The translations under genes were made by a program, and so were the position numbers. DNA of 28,490 bases from a virus. The stretch lies in the IMG/VR virus record IMGVR_UViG_3300018414_000180, positions 1 through 28,490 of that record, one strand, 5' to 3'. The number at the start of each line of letters is the position of its first letter. Position 1 is the stretch's first letter. Under the pieces are notes generated by a model. The model saw only the letters and a list, made by a program, of their open reading frames with translations. It did no database searches and was not told the DNA's origin. Positions 1 to 7,871 of the stretch are shown here, in pieces.

Positions 1-207
1 GCCCGGCGCCGGGCTCCCAACATCAGCCAGCGCCACATGAGCCCCAGCAAAGGGCCAGGGGAAGTCCTGCAGCACCTGCTCCCGCAACGGAGCGTAAAAA
101 GTACGGCACAGCTCAGCAAACTTGCTGCGCTCTGTCAGCGAGGCAATGGGCTGGGTTTGGGCGACCCTCGCCAGTGCCATGTTGCAGATCTCAACGTCGC
201 TTGGCAT
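1..207 (-). CDS. Probable phage head-tail adaptor protein, N-terminal part only
   Basis: The open frame starts with ATG at 207 and runs off the left edge, giving exactly 69 codons. GAGG lies about 8 bases upstream of the ATG. The visible protein begins MPSDVEICNMALARV and contains SLTERSKFAELCRTFY and LREQVLQDFPWPFA. This pattern (acidic start, short helices, a cysteine followed by FY, then PW.FA) resembles podovirus head-completion or adaptor proteins encoded just after the capsid genes. It is the next gene after the capsid group in the late minus-strand operon, behind a terminator at 221-247. The family assignment is by memory of the pattern and position; the C-terminal part is missing. Confidence 0.6.
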   Translation of the reverse strand, partial: MPSDVEICNMALARVAQTQPIASLTERSKFAELCRTFYAPLREQVLQDFPWPFAGAHVALADVGSPAPG

Positions 208-220
208 GAGGAAACCTCAG

Positions 221-247
221 AAAAGAAAAAGGGCCCCGAAGGGCCCT
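221..247 (-). terminator. Intrinsic terminator inside the structural operon
   Basis: On the minus strand the sequence reads GGGCCC, TTCG, GGGCCC and then TTTTTCTTTT. This is a perfect GC stem closed by the very stable UUCG tetraloop and followed by a T tract. It lies between the stop at 267 and the next start at 207, so it should end or dampen transcription after the capsid-cement group unless the polymerase is antiterminated. Confidence 0.85.
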
Positions 248-266
248 AGAGGGTTGTTGCTATGGG

Positions 267-635
267 TCAGGCGTCTGGCCCGTTGTCGTCGTCCTGGTCA
301 CCGTCACCAGGTGGTGGCGCGTCAGAGGCTGGTGGTGGGTTGAGCTCGCCGCCGGCATTGAGGCGAGCCGCTTCTGCTTCGGCTTCTGCCTTGGAGCCGG
401 TGAAGTCCCCCGCCACTCGGCCCTGGTCGTCCTTGACCAGGAACTTTCCGCCACCGGTACGCGCAGCGGCGAAGCCGCTACCCTGCGAAGCGGGAGCCTT
501 ACCAGAGCCCCCGCTAGCCGTAATCAACTTTAGATTGGAGCCTGGGCTGTCAACCTCCAGCACCACGGACTCGCCAGCCTCGTAGAGCCGACCATTGATA
601 AACGATCGCTCCAGCACCTCGTAGCGCTTAGCCAT
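267..635 (-). CDS. Hypothetical phage structural-region protein, low-complexity C-terminus
   Basis: This is a 122-residue protein of unknown function. I chose the ATG at 635 (MAKRYEVLERSFING) because GGAG lies 9 bases upstream; an earlier in-frame start at 653 would lie deeper in the preceding gene. The N-terminal 35 residues look folded (RSFINGRLYEAGE followed by a beta-rich stretch). A Gly/Ser/Ala-rich middle contains a KFLVKDDQGRVAGDF motif, and the tail is acidic and proline-rich (PPPASDAPPPGDGDQDDD). The start overlaps the end of the cement protein gene by 8 bases, so it is probably translationally coupled. By position it may be a capsid-associated or head-completion protein; no family is recognised with certainty. 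Confidence 0.75.
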   Translation of the reverse strand: MAKRYEVLERSFINGRLYEAGESVVLEVDSPGSNLKLITASGGSGKAPASQGSGFAAARTGGGKFLVKDDQGRVAGDFTGSKAEAEAEAARLNAGGELNPPPASDAPPPGDGDQDDDNGPDA

Positions 636-1020
636 TGGTCTGCACTCCTGCAACCACGCCGGCGGTGATCTTGCCCTGGGTCGGGGCCGTGCCGGTCACG
701 GTGTAGTTGAGCCGCAGAAAACGCTCGGTCTTCTGCGGCAGGGTGATTACCGGGGCCTGGTAACCCAGCTTCAAATCCGCAAGCGGGATAACCACGGAGT
801 AGAGCGAGCGGGGGGAACTGAATGCCGAATTGTCGTCGGTCTGCAGTTCTACGGTGAGGCTGGTCAAGGTGTTGAATGCTTCAACGACCTGGATAACCAG
901 AGGAATGTCACCAGCACGGCCGACGTCCTTGTTGTCGCCGCGGTCAATGACATCGGTCGATGCCGCCGAGGCAGTAATTGCCTGGGCATTCGACATGAGC
1001 AGCTTTGCATCAAAAAGCAT
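628..1020 (-). CDS. Bbp16-like capsid cement protein
   Basis: The 130-residue product begins MLFDAKLLMSNAQAITASAA, the characteristic start of the Bbp16 family of capsid cement proteins first known from Bordetella phage BPP-1. Such proteins form trimers on the outside of the head and stabilise it. The rest is beta-rich, with ERFLRLNYTVTGTAPTQGK near the C-terminus. The open frame extends upstream to 1197, but that extension only mirrors another frame of the capsid gene. The ATG at 1020 has GGAG about 8-9 bases upstream and lies 35 bases after the capsid stop. This capsid-cement adjacency is the usual order in BPP-1-type phages. Confidence 0.85.
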   Translation of the reverse strand: MLFDAKLLMSNAQAITASAASTDVIDRGDNKDVGRAGDIPLVIQVVEAFNTLTSLTVELQTDDNSAFSSPRSLYSVVIPLADLKLGYQAPVITLPQKTERFLRLNYTVTGTAPTQGKITAGVVAGVQTNG

Positions 1021-1055
1021 GGTGGTGTCTCCGAGAAGAGGAAACCGCGCAGTCG

Positions 1056-2051
1056 TCAGACTACGCGGGCTTCGGTGTTGAGAATCGCGTCGTTGCGCTT
1101 GATCGGGATGCCCAAGAACTCTGGGATCTTCTTGCCGCCGTACTCGCCGATGGTGAGGTTGACGTTTTTGGAGTTCATCGCCTGCTTGTGCAGCCACGAC
1201 TGGATCGTGCGGTTGGCGTAGATGATGGTGCGACCTTCGCCCTGCTCGGGGTTGTCGATGCGATACAGCGCGTCAATCATCAGATCGATGATGTTGGCAC
1301 CGGTCGCACCGTCGCGGGTCAGTGCAGTGACATCGATGTTCGCGATACGAGCGTTTGCGCGCCAGTCGCGGACGGACATGCCGATATCCCACTTGAAGTG
1401 GTCGCGGTACGCCTCGAAGTCGCCGCCGTTCTCCGCACGGGCGGTTTGCTGGCCGAGGAACTTGTGCTGGAAACCCGCCACGCTGCCCTTCGGATAGAGC
1501 AGGTGCGTGGTCATCTCGCCCCAGGTGACGAACCAGATGGAGGTGTTGGTGGAGCCCGTGCCGCCGGCGTCGACGATGTTGGCACCAGACTCAGCCGATT
1601 TGTCGTTGTAACGCGGCGCCAGGCCCAGGAAAGCCTGCGGCTCTGCCTGGGTATTGCCGTAGATCATGTAGCGGGCAGCTTTGTTGTTGAAGCCCTGCAA
1701 CTTGGCCATGTTTTCCGAGGTGCGGAAAGCGTCTGCGTTACCGCTCAGGTCAGCCAGCGCTTTATCGACCAGGCCGTAATCCTCCATCATGCCGGTGGTA
1801 TCAAGTACCGGCACAGTTTGGGATTTACTTGGCTGAATGCCCTGGTTGAACATCCGCCAGGTTGGTTCGGGGATGCCGGAACGCATGGTGGTCTTATGCT
1901 TGGAGCCGTCATTGCACTCCTGGTACTCAGCGTCCATGAGGATGTCGTTACGCTTAGCCATCAGCTCGACGATCTTCATGATTTTCTTGCTGCTGTCCTC
2001 CCGACTGAACTTGTCGATCAGGGTCGGCATGGTGGAAGTAAGGATGCCCAT
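1056..2051 (-). CDS. Major capsid protein, BPP-1 type
   Basis: The 331-residue protein starts MGILTSTMPTLIDKFSRED and contains features of the podovirus major head protein related to Bbp17 of BPP-1. These include an N-terminal helical arm with AKRNDILMDAEYQECN, the TTMRSGIPEPTWRMFNQG segment, and a C-terminal part ending in EFLGIPIKRNDAILNTEA. The HK97 fold is inferred from the family. The ribosome binding site is AGGAG about 8 bases before the ATG. It follows the scaffold gene by 29 bases and precedes the cement gene by 35, consistent with high-level expression from one late message. No truncation is seen. Confidence 0.92.
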   Translation of the reverse strand: MGILTSTMPTLIDKFSREDSSKKIMKIVELMAKRNDILMDAEYQECNDGSKHKTTMRSGIPEPTWRMFNQGIQPSKSQTVPVLDTTGMMEDYGLVDKALADLSGNADAFRTSENMAKLQGFNNKAARYMIYGNTQAEPQAFLGLAPRYNDKSAESGANIVDAGGTGSTNTSIWFVTWGEMTTHLLYPKGSVAGFQHKFLGQQTARAENGGDFEAYRDHFKWDIGMSVRDWRANARIANIDVTALTRDGATGANIIDLMIDALYRIDNPEQGEGRTIIYANRTIQSWLHKQAMNSKNVNLTIGEYGGKKIPEFLGIPIKRNDAILNTEARVV

Positions 2052-2080
2052 CGGTTTTTCTCCTGCGGTTTATAAGTGCC

Positions 2081-2809
2081 TTAACGAAAGGCGTCGACAA
2101 TCGTCATTTCTTGGGGTGCGTCCGCTTGGGTGCCCGGCATGACGAACTTGTCTTCCGAGATAGCCGCGCTGATGCGATGACAGAACTTGAACAGCGCCGG
2201 GTGGTTGCCCAGGCCGGACTCGTTCAAAAGGTGGGAAAGGGATTCGTCACCGAAGGCCTGAATGACCTTCACAGCACTGGCGACGCTCTTGTCGTAGTTC
2301 TCGCCGCCCAGCTGGGGGTCGTTCTTGATCTCGGCTGCCCACTGCTGCCCCTGGGCAACGACCGCCGCCTGGTAGGCCTCTGCCTGCTTGGTGGCGAGTT
2401 GGGTCTGCAGATCGATGAACTTCTGGGCCTTTTCCTGGGAAACGTTCAGTTCCTTGGCAAGGCCCTTGAACGACTCAAGAATTTCCCCGTCCATCTCGTA
2501 GCCTTCGGGCAACGTGAAGTCGGCGTAGGCCTCCGGCGCGCTGTTGGCCACCTTCTCGTCCGCCACCTTCTGGGCTGCGGCCTCGGCTTCTGCTTTCTGT
2601 TCGGGGGTCTGCTGAACGGCCTGGGCGGCAGGGTCAGCGGCTGGTGCAGCCTGGCCCAGCAGCGTCGTATCCGCCGCCGGCGCGGCTGCCGCTGGGGCTG
2701 GGGCTGCCTGGGGAGCAGCAGCCGGGACCGCGCCACCAGCTGGTGCACCATCGGCCCCGGCCTCGTTCATCACCACAAAGCCCATCAGTTTCATCATCAG
2801 GCGATTCAT
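2081..2809 (-). CDS. Capsid assembly scaffolding protein
   Basis: The 242-residue protein has the composition of a scaffold. After a short N-terminus (MNRLMMKLMGFVVMNEAG), a long Ala/Pro/Gln-rich disordered region leads into a charged helical region (QQTPEQKAEAEAAAQKVADE). The ordered C-terminal half contains YADFTLPEGYEMDGEILESF, LNVSQEKAQKFIDLQT and the WAAEIKNDPQLGGENYDKS motif that recurs in phage scaffolds and head-assembly chaperones. Scaffolds bind capsid subunits during procapsid assembly and then leave. The start has a strong AGGAGG 7 bases upstream and overlaps the preceding stop (ATGA). Its position directly before the capsid gene supports the call. Confidence 0.88.
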   Translation of the reverse strand: MNRLMMKLMGFVVMNEAGADGAPAGGAVPAAAPQAAPAPAAAAPAADTTLLGQAAPAADPAAQAVQQTPEQKAEAEAAAQKVADEKVANSAPEAYADFTLPEGYEMDGEILESFKGLAKELNVSQEKAQKFIDLQTQLATKQAEAYQAAVVAQGQQWAAEIKNDPQLGGENYDKSVASAVKVIQAFGDESLSHLLNESGLGNHPALFKFCHRISAAISEDKFVMPGTQADAPQEMTIVDAFR

Positions 2810-3141
2810 TGATCAGCCTCCTGTGCGTAGTTCATTGGTGGTTCCTCTACTGGTTGCTGGGCGTTTTCCGCAGCCATCACGGAGAACAGCGCCGGACAGA
2901 GCTCGTTGATCTCGCCCAAAAGAAAAAGGCCAACATTGCGTTGGCCTTCGTTGAAGTTCGTTGCGGCATCGGTCGGGCCGATTGAGGGCTGAAACACTCG
3001 ACAGCGCCCCATCGATCGCCACATGAAGCGGCGGCCGCGGGGGTCGTTCATCAGCCAGCGAAAGTCGGCGATCTCCTGCGCCCGGGCGATCTGCTCGGCC
3101 AGGGTCTGCTCGCGTTGCTGCTGCTCGTCCTGCTGATCCAT
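2806..3141 (-). CDS. Bbp19-like phage protein
   Basis: The 111-residue protein begins with a Gln/Glu-rich helix (DQQDEQQQREQTLAEQIARA). It continues with FRWLMNDPRGRRFMWRSMGR and ends in a stretch containing FNEGQRNVGLFLLGEINE. The motif in which a DPRGRRF-type helix is followed by an EGQRNVG-type helix is that of the Bbp19 family, found between portal and scaffold in BPP-1-type phages; its exact role is not known to me. I use the ATG at 3141, which overlaps the portal stop codon as TGATG. An in-frame GTG one codon upstream is possible. The 3' end overlaps the scaffold start by 4 bases. Confidence 0.82.
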   Translation of the reverse strand: MDQQDEQQQREQTLAEQIARAQEIADFRWLMNDPRGRRFMWRSMGRCRVFQPSIGPTDAATNFNEGQRNVGLFLLGEINELCPALFSVMAAENAQQPVEEPPMNYAQEADQ

Positions 3142-4835
3142 CACAGCGCCCCCGCCAGCTGGGTCAGCGCGTTGTTGCCGCTGGTATCGGTCTGACTCAG
3201 CAACTGCGCGCCTTCGATGGCGCTACCAAGCTGTTGCTGAATTGCCGCCTGCTGTTCCGCCTGGGCGCGCTGCTGGCGGATCTCGGCCACCATGTCGTCA
3301 GCACGGACCAGGGTTGGCGGTACACCGATGAGGTCGAAGTACTGGCGCATGGCCTCGTCAGCGTCGAGCAGGTCCAGGGGTTGGGTGCTCTGGGTCGTGG
3401 TGGCCACCGTGCCGGCAAAGCCAATCGCACGCTCAATGCTCGACACCCCAATGGCCTTCTGGGCCTGGGCCAGGATGCTGGTGAACTCGACACGCAGCTC
3501 AAGGGTTTGCAGCTCCTTGGGAGGGGGCGGGATCAGCGGCGCCCCGGGCAGAAGGCCCATCCAGCGCGGAATGGACTGTTCCAGCATCTGGTTGAAAACC
3601 ATATCGACAAGCGGGTCCAGCAGGTCATCGGTCTGGCGCTCAAGCACCGGGCCCAGCATCAGCAACTTCTCTTCCTTGCGTGTCGCGATCTCGTAGGCCG
3701 TCCGGACGCTGTCCATTTGGCTGATCATCAGGAACAGATCGACGAAAAACGCGGTATCAATGATGTTGCTGTCCGCCTGAATCTCGCCCCGAAGCTGGGT
3801 GATCCAGGCCGGGTTGACCATGTAAAGCGGCTCAAACTTGGCCCCGAGCTGCTGGTCGTTCAGGTAGGTGATACCACCAGGCAAGATCGATGCTCGCTGC
3901 CCCTTGAGGCTCACAGGGGCGCCCATCGGTGGGCGCACCCCCTTCTCTATCATTTCGGCCTTGCGGCGCTCCATCAGCTGCACAGCCTTTGTGGAGCCGA
4001 TGCAAATCGACCCTGGGCCAGTGCCATAGACGTCCTCGCCAAGCACGTCCCAACGCGGGGCCATGCATGGGAAGGTCTTGAACCCTGACTGCCGCAGAAC
4101 CGAGTCTTTGTCGCTGCCCTTCTCCCAGTACACGGAGCGGAAAGCCATGTTGGTGTTGTCCTGGCGGCCGGGCTCGCGCATGTCGTTCGGCTCCACCGCA
4201 TGGACAATGTCAATCCAGGCCTCTGGATTGTTGCTGAGGACGTTGCGGGCCGTTGGGCTCAACGCAGCTTCGCCGAACTGCTGCGCCATCTGGCGGGCCG
4301 TCATCCGATAGTCGCGATGCAGCGTGTCCACCTGGTTGCGGCTATTGTTCGCCAGCATGTAGCTACCGACCGCCAGGGGGTAGGCGCGGATCAGATCCTG
4401 CTCATCTGGCAACACAACCATGGGCGCAGTACCAAACACGCCCTCTTCCGAGTAGCGGTTTGGCAACACGCTGTACAGGTTCGACCTGGCCATGACTTCG
4501 CGCATGGCCTTCTCGACCGAGTACAACCAGGCTTTGACCGGTGCGAACTCGGCCATGCCAGGGTCCGGCGGCCCGAACTTCACCCAGGGGGATGCGGGGT
4601 TAGTCATCCCCGTATGCATGCCGGCGCCGAGCGTCCTTGCAGCGAACGTGGCCTGCGGGTTGATGATCTTCTGATCGCGCCGCCTGCCGTTGTTTGTGTC
4701 GGTGCTGGACCAGCGGCCAGAGCGCGGGCTCATGAAGTCGCCCAGGTCGCGCCACTCCGGGAGCCAATTGCTGTCCCGCTCGTTCCGCAGCCGGGCGTTC
4801 GTCTTCTCCAGACGCTCGCGGAGGGAGTCGGCCAA
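3141..4835 (-). CDS. Portal (head-tail connecting) protein
   Basis: The product of about 564 residues is the podovirus portal, the dodecameric ring through which DNA enters and leaves the head. Typical segments are WLPEWRDLGDFMSPRSGRW near the N-terminus, INPQATFAARTLGAGMHTGM and TNPASPWVKFGPPD. Further on are EDVYGTGPGSICIGS in the clip/wing region, DSVRTAYEIATRKEEKL and a Gln/Ala-rich C-terminal helix. An ATG at 4874 is in frame but lies 36 bases inside the preceding gene and adds an unconvincing MPAPARKPCWGCK stretch. I prefer the TTG at 4835 (reading M-ADSLRERLEKT), preceded by GGGGG and located one base after the upstream stop. The start is the uncertain part; the identity is firm. Confidence 0.9.
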   Translation of the reverse strand: MADSLRERLEKTNARLRNERDSNWLPEWRDLGDFMSPRSGRWSSTDTNNGRRRDQKIINPQATFAARTLGAGMHTGMTNPASPWVKFGPPDPGMAEFAPVKAWLYSVEKAMREVMARSNLYSVLPNRYSEEGVFGTAPMVVLPDEQDLIRAYPLAVGSYMLANNSRNQVDTLHRDYRMTARQMAQQFGEAALSPTARNVLSNNPEAWIDIVHAVEPNDMREPGRQDNTNMAFRSVYWEKGSDKDSVLRQSGFKTFPCMAPRWDVLGEDVYGTGPGSICIGSTKAVQLMERRKAEMIEKGVRPPMGAPVSLKGQRASILPGGITYLNDQQLGAKFEPLYMVNPAWITQLRGEIQADSNIIDTAFFVDLFLMISQMDSVRTAYEIATRKEEKLLMLGPVLERQTDDLLDPLVDMVFNQMLEQSIPRWMGLLPGAPLIPPPPKELQTLELRVEFTSILAQAQKAIGVSSIERAIGFAGTVATTTQSTQPLDLLDADEAMRQYFDLIGVPPTLVRADDMVAEIRQQRAQAEQQAAIQQQLGSAIEGAQLLSQTDTSGNNALTQLAGAL

Positions 4836-4836
4836 C

Positions 4837-5172
4837 TTACACCCCCAGCAGGGTTTTCTGGCTGGTGCTGGCATTGCCCAGCAGGCCGGCGGACCCCGTC
4901 AGAATGGTGGAGTTCTGGCCGGACTGCGCGAGACGTCGGCGGCGCTCAGCCTCGACCGCTGCCTGGACCGAGTCGCTGCTGGTGGTCGGGGCCACGGTGC
5001 TGCCCGAAGACTCAGCCGTGGCCAGGGCAGCCTGCTCAGGCGTGTTAAAGATCCCGTTCTTGTCGCCCATCACGGACGGCAGCCCCAGCTTGTCCAGGAT
5101 CACGTCGCCGCCACGCAACGGGTCAATTTTCTTGACGATACCGGTTACTTTCTTGATCGCGCTTCCGCACAT
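4837..5172 (-). CDS. Conserved podovirus virion-region protein (STILTG motif)
   Basis: The 111-residue protein begins MCGSAIKKVTGIVKKIDPLRG. Its C-terminal half carries RRRRLAQSGQNSTILTGSAG and ends GNASTSQKTLLGV. A basic stretch, then ..STILTG.., then a terminal KTLLG is a pattern I know from small proteins encoded beside portal and terminase genes in many podoviruses. They are usually annotated only as hypothetical or as tail/ejection components. The centre is Ser/Thr/Ala-rich and probably flexible. It lies between TerL (2-base gap) and the portal gene. The function is unknown; a structural role is inferred from position. Confidence 0.75.
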   Translation of the reverse strand: MCGSAIKKVTGIVKKIDPLRGGDVILDKLGLPSVMGDKNGIFNTPEQAALATAESSGSTVAPTTSSDSVQAAVEAERRRRLAQSGQNSTILTGSAGLLGNASTSQKTLLGV

Positions 5173-5174
5173 GT

Positions 5175-6683
5175 TTATGCCTCCTGGGCGTATGGGTCGT
5201 AGTCGGATTCCAGCTCGCTGCCGCGGCCGCCTCCGGTGCTGGTGAATTGGTTTTTCATCACCGGCATTGCGTAGGTCAGGGCGAGCGCGTCGGCGTCGTC
5301 TGGCGAGATCCCCAGGCGCTTTTTGATATCGGCCTTCTTCTCCAGCTGGATCTGATCACTGGCGTTGTGGGTGTATTCCGGCGACGTCAGCTCGGCCTCA
5401 AGTTCCGTGGACACGTCCAACGCCAGGCCGGCGCGGATGCCCTCGCGCATCTGCCACCACATGTAAGTCCGCATGTTCGCGTAGTGCCGGTCTGGGGCTG
5501 CGCTGGCGAAGTTGATATCGATGATCACAACGCCTGGCATCAGCCGGCGCAGTTGGTCGGCAACCGGGCCACCAACGCCCGTTGAGTCAACAAACACCGC
5601 ATCCGGCCGGTGCTCCTGCACCACCGTGCAGACCTTGGCGATGAACAGCGTGGTGTTCCGGGTTTCGCTGCCGGGAATCTTGATCGTTGGGATCGACTTG
5701 GAGTCGAGGCCGCGGCGGAACCTGATCACGTTGTTGTCAGCGCCGCCCCGGGCGATATCGATGCCGCAGACCAGGGCGTCGTCCATGCCATAGACGGGAT
5801 CGCGCCGCATCGCCTCGGCGACCCAGTCGGTCGGAATCAGTTGCAAGTCGGAAGCCCTCGGGAACATGCCGCGCACACGGATGCGGAAAAAGTCGCTGTC
5901 TTCGCCGTAGTCTTCCAACCACTTGGCGATCTGCGTTTTGTTGGTGCCGTCGACCGTGCGGCTGTCGACCTGGCGGTGCGTCCAGCGGTGGCCGTACTTG
6001 GTGAAGCACTCCCGGAAACGTCCGGTTGTCTTTGTCGGGTTGCCGAAGGCCGTCCAGATGATTTCTGTGCCCTCGTCCGTCAGGGCCCCCTCGGCAACCT
6101 CCCATACCAGATCGGCGATGGCTGACGCCTCGTCGAACACCAGCAGGATTCGTTTGCCCTCGTTGTGAAGGCCGGCGAATGCCTCGGTGTTGGTTTCCGA
6201 CCAGGGCACCGCGTCCACCCGCCAGTTCTTTTCGTGCTCGGGGTCAGTGCTGATCAGCGCCGTAGCGGTGAGCCGGAACCAGTGGCTGGTTATCGATAGC
6301 CGGTTCCACTTCGCGACCTCGGGCCAGGTCTTTGTGCGCAGCTGCGTCTCGGTGTTGGCCGTGACCACGCCGCGGGTATCAACTTTCGTATCCACCGACC
6401 ATTTGATGATCCAGGACACCAGCGCCGATTTGCCGATGCCGTGACCACTGGCCACCGCTTCATGGATGATCTCGCCCAGGTCCTGGGCCCCGGCCCGGAT
6501 CTTCTGGCCGATTGAGTCCAGAACATCGATCTGCCACTGCCTGGGCCCGGTCTTGTTCGCCAGCTCGGTGCCCGGCTCCCCCCAGGGGAAGACGTACCAC
6601 ACATAGCCCAGGGGGTCGTCGGCGAATCTAAGAATGTCCTCGACCAGCTGCTGCTCAAGATCGATTTTTGCGGGCGCGCTCAC
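5175..6683 (-). CDS. Terminase large subunit
   Basis: This is the packaging motor ATPase and nuclease, about 502 residues. The ATPase domain has the Walker A motif SGHGIGKS at residues 79-86 and Walker B LLVFDEAS at about 180-187, followed by the coupling motif TAFGNPTKTTG. The RuvC-like nuclease domain shows acidic residues in GIDIARGGADNN (about 307-318), in VFVDSTGVGG and in PDDADALALTYA near the C-terminus. An upstream ATG at 6749 would overlap the small subunit gene by 95 bases. The GTG at 6683 gives a natural N-terminus (M-SAPAKIDLEQQLVEDILRF), has AAGG upstream and overlaps terS by 29 bases. The order TerS-TerL-portal is standard. Confidence 0.93.
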   Translation of the reverse strand: MSAPAKIDLEQQLVEDILRFADDPLGYVWYVFPWGEPGTELANKTGPRQWQIDVLDSIGQKIRAGAQDLGEIIHEAVASGHGIGKSALVSWIIKWSVDTKVDTRGVVTANTETQLRTKTWPEVAKWNRLSITSHWFRLTATALISTDPEHEKNWRVDAVPWSETNTEAFAGLHNEGKRILLVFDEASAIADLVWEVAEGALTDEGTEIIWTAFGNPTKTTGRFRECFTKYGHRWTHRQVDSRTVDGTNKTQIAKWLEDYGEDSDFFRIRVRGMFPRASDLQLIPTDWVAEAMRRDPVYGMDDALVCGIDIARGGADNNVIRFRRGLDSKSIPTIKIPGSETRNTTLFIAKVCTVVQEHRPDAVFVDSTGVGGPVADQLRRLMPGVVIIDINFASAAPDRHYANMRTYMWWQMREGIRAGLALDVSTELEAELTSPEYTHNASDQIQLEKKADIKKRLGISPDDADALALTYAMPVMKNQFTSTGGGRGSELESDYDPYAQEA

Positions 6684-7149
6684 TGGCCTTTGCCATCCGT
6701 TCCGAAAGGGTGAGGCTGACGTCGACCGCCACCTGGTCGCGGAAGGCATTTACGTTGACGTGCTTGCCGATCAGCTCCAGCGCACGCAACTTGTCGTGGA
6801 ACTTGACCTTGCCCGACTTCATGTCCACTTCCTTGACCATCTGCCGCCAGATCAGCGGCCACTGACGGATGGGCAACAGCTTGCCGTCTTCGCCGTGGAT
6901 TGCGGCCAGGTCCATCTCGTCGATCTCGGTAAGCCGTTGCAGCACGTAATCTGCGTCTACCTGCGTGCGCTTGTTCCGAGCCTCCATTGCCGCCTTGATG
7001 GCTGCAGTGATCTCGGGGTTCTGCATGTTCTGCCAGGCCTGATCCTTGGCCCCCTTGGCGCTGTAACCGGCCCGGACTGCTGCCTGCGTTGCGTTGAGGT
7101 CCACCAGGTACTCGGCGACAAAACGCTGCTGCTTTGCTGTCAGGGCCAT
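6655..7149 (-). CDS. Terminase small subunit
   Basis: The 164-residue protein starts MALTAKQQRFVAEYLVDLNA followed by TQAAVRAGYSAKGAKDQAWQ. This is the signature N-terminal helix-turn-helix of the Terminase_2 family, which recognises the packaging site on phage DNA. A central helical oligomerisation region includes YVLQRLTEIDEMDLAAI. Near the C-terminus is DKLRALELIGKHVNVNAF, also typical of this family. It directly precedes and overlaps the large subunit. AAGGAA lies about 11 bases before the ATG, a somewhat long spacing. Confidence 0.93.
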   Translation of the reverse strand: MALTAKQQRFVAEYLVDLNATQAAVRAGYSAKGAKDQAWQNMQNPEITAAIKAAMEARNKRTQVDADYVLQRLTEIDEMDLAAIHGEDGKLLPIRQWPLIWRQMVKEVDMKSGKVKFHDKLRALELIGKHVNVNAFRDQVAVDVSLTLSERMAKASERARKNRS

Positions 7150-7164
7150 AGGTGGTGGTTTTCC

Positions 7165-7404
7165 TTAGGTTGCGTCGACCGGATCAGCGCTCGGCACGGG
7201 CGCAGGCTCCGGCGCGACTGGTTCGGTTGGGGCAACTGGCTCAGGTGCTGGGGCCTGTTCCTGAATCCAGAGGTAGCGGTAGAACGCCGAGGTGATGCGG
7301 TCGCCCGAGTAGAAGCGCGCCCCGACGTCGAGAAACTCCACGCGGTCGGCGGTGACGTCGAGGGTGTCCTCGAAAGTCCGGACTTTGAAATTGATCTTTC
7401 CCAT
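7165..7404 (-). CDS. Small hypothetical phage protein with Pro/Ala/Glu repeat tail
   Basis: The 79-residue protein has an ordered first half (MGKINFKVRTFEDTLDVTA, then YSGDRITSAFYRYLWIQ) and a repetitive tail of PAPEPVAP-like units, probably flexible. I use the ATG at 7404 because GAGGA stands 7 bases upstream; the ATG at 7410 would leave almost no spacing. The start lies just past the Rz stop codon, so the genes are closely coupled. I do not recognise a family. Its place between spanins and terminase gives no clear function. Confidence 0.7.
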   Translation of the reverse strand: MGKINFKVRTFEDTLDVTADRVEFLDVGARFYSGDRITSAFYRYLWIQEQAPAPEPVAPTEPVAPEPAPVPSADPVDAT

Positions 7405-7406
7405 GT

Positions 7407-7859
7407 TCATTTCCTCTTGAGGCAAACGGTGTTGACGTAGTCCTGCAGGCCAGCCAGAGCCCTTACTGCGTCGTCGCCGTCGTTGGCGATTCGGACAATT
7501 CGTTCAGCAGCCGCTGGGTTAAGTTCGGCTCGCGCTTCTGCAGCATCCAGGCCGGTGGCGCCGGCGGCGGTTCGCACAGAGGGGCAACGGGCTGGGACTG
7601 ACAGCCGGCGCTGGCCAGCAGCGACAGCAGCAAGAATGCCGGTATTGGTCTGGTTCGCACGTTCGCGCTCCTGGGTATGTTCGGTGTCGAGCTGGGCCAG
7701 CAGGCGCTGGGTGTTGCGGCGGGAAGCGGCGGCGGCTTCAAGTTGCGTGTTGCGCGCTGTTGCAGCATCGAGCGCAACGGCCTGGGTCTGGATGCGCTGC
7801 CAGCCGCCGTAGATCAGGAACAGGCAGGCCACCAGGGCGGCGATCAGATACCGGATCAT
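7407..7859 (-). CDS. Rz: Rz-like inner-membrane spanin
   Basis: The 150-residue protein begins with a transmembrane anchor (MIRYLIAALVACLFLIYGGW). A long charged periplasmic helix follows (ARNTQLEAAAASRRNTQRLL, then EHTQERERANQ). The C-terminal region has the pattern RCPSVRTAAGATGLDAAEARAELNPAAAERI, typical of Rz proteins of Pseudomonas and other phages. Rz spans the periplasm and joins Rz1 to fuse inner and outer membranes at lysis. I chose the ATG at 7859 over a GTG three codons upstream because the membrane segment then starts at once. A complete Rz1 frame is nested inside. Confidence 0.88.
   Translation of the reverse strand: MIRYLIAALVACLFLIYGGWQRIQTQAVALDAATARNTQLEAAAASRRNTQRLLAQLDTEHTQERERANQTNTGILAAVAAGQRRLSVPARCPSVRTAAGATGLDAAEARAELNPAAAERIVRIANDGDDAVRALAGLQDYVNTVCLKRK
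7463..7660 (-). CDS. Rz1: Rz1-like outer-membrane spanin lipoprotein, nested in Rz
   Basis: A 65-residue frame lies wholly inside Rz in a different frame. It starts at GTG 7660 with AGGAG 7 bases upstream. It reads M-RTRPIPAFLLLSLLASAGC, a lipoprotein signal peptide with the lipobox LASAGC, then the proline-rich segment PLCEPPPAPPAW that marks Rz1. After cleavage and lipidation the protein would sit on the inner face of the outer membrane and pair with Rz. The longer open frame up to 7777 is only the empty extension of this gene. Confidence 0.88.
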   Translation of the reverse strand: MRTRPIPAFLLLSLLASAGCQSQPVAPLCEPPPAPPAWMLQKREPNLTQRLLNELSESPTTATTQ

Positions 7860-7871
7860 GGTGGCCACCAG

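Noticed and set aside
1005-2075. A 356-codon plus-strand frame opposite the major capsid gene.
   Set aside because: The minus strand encodes a clear capsid protein with a ribosome site. The plus frame has no recognisable motifs.
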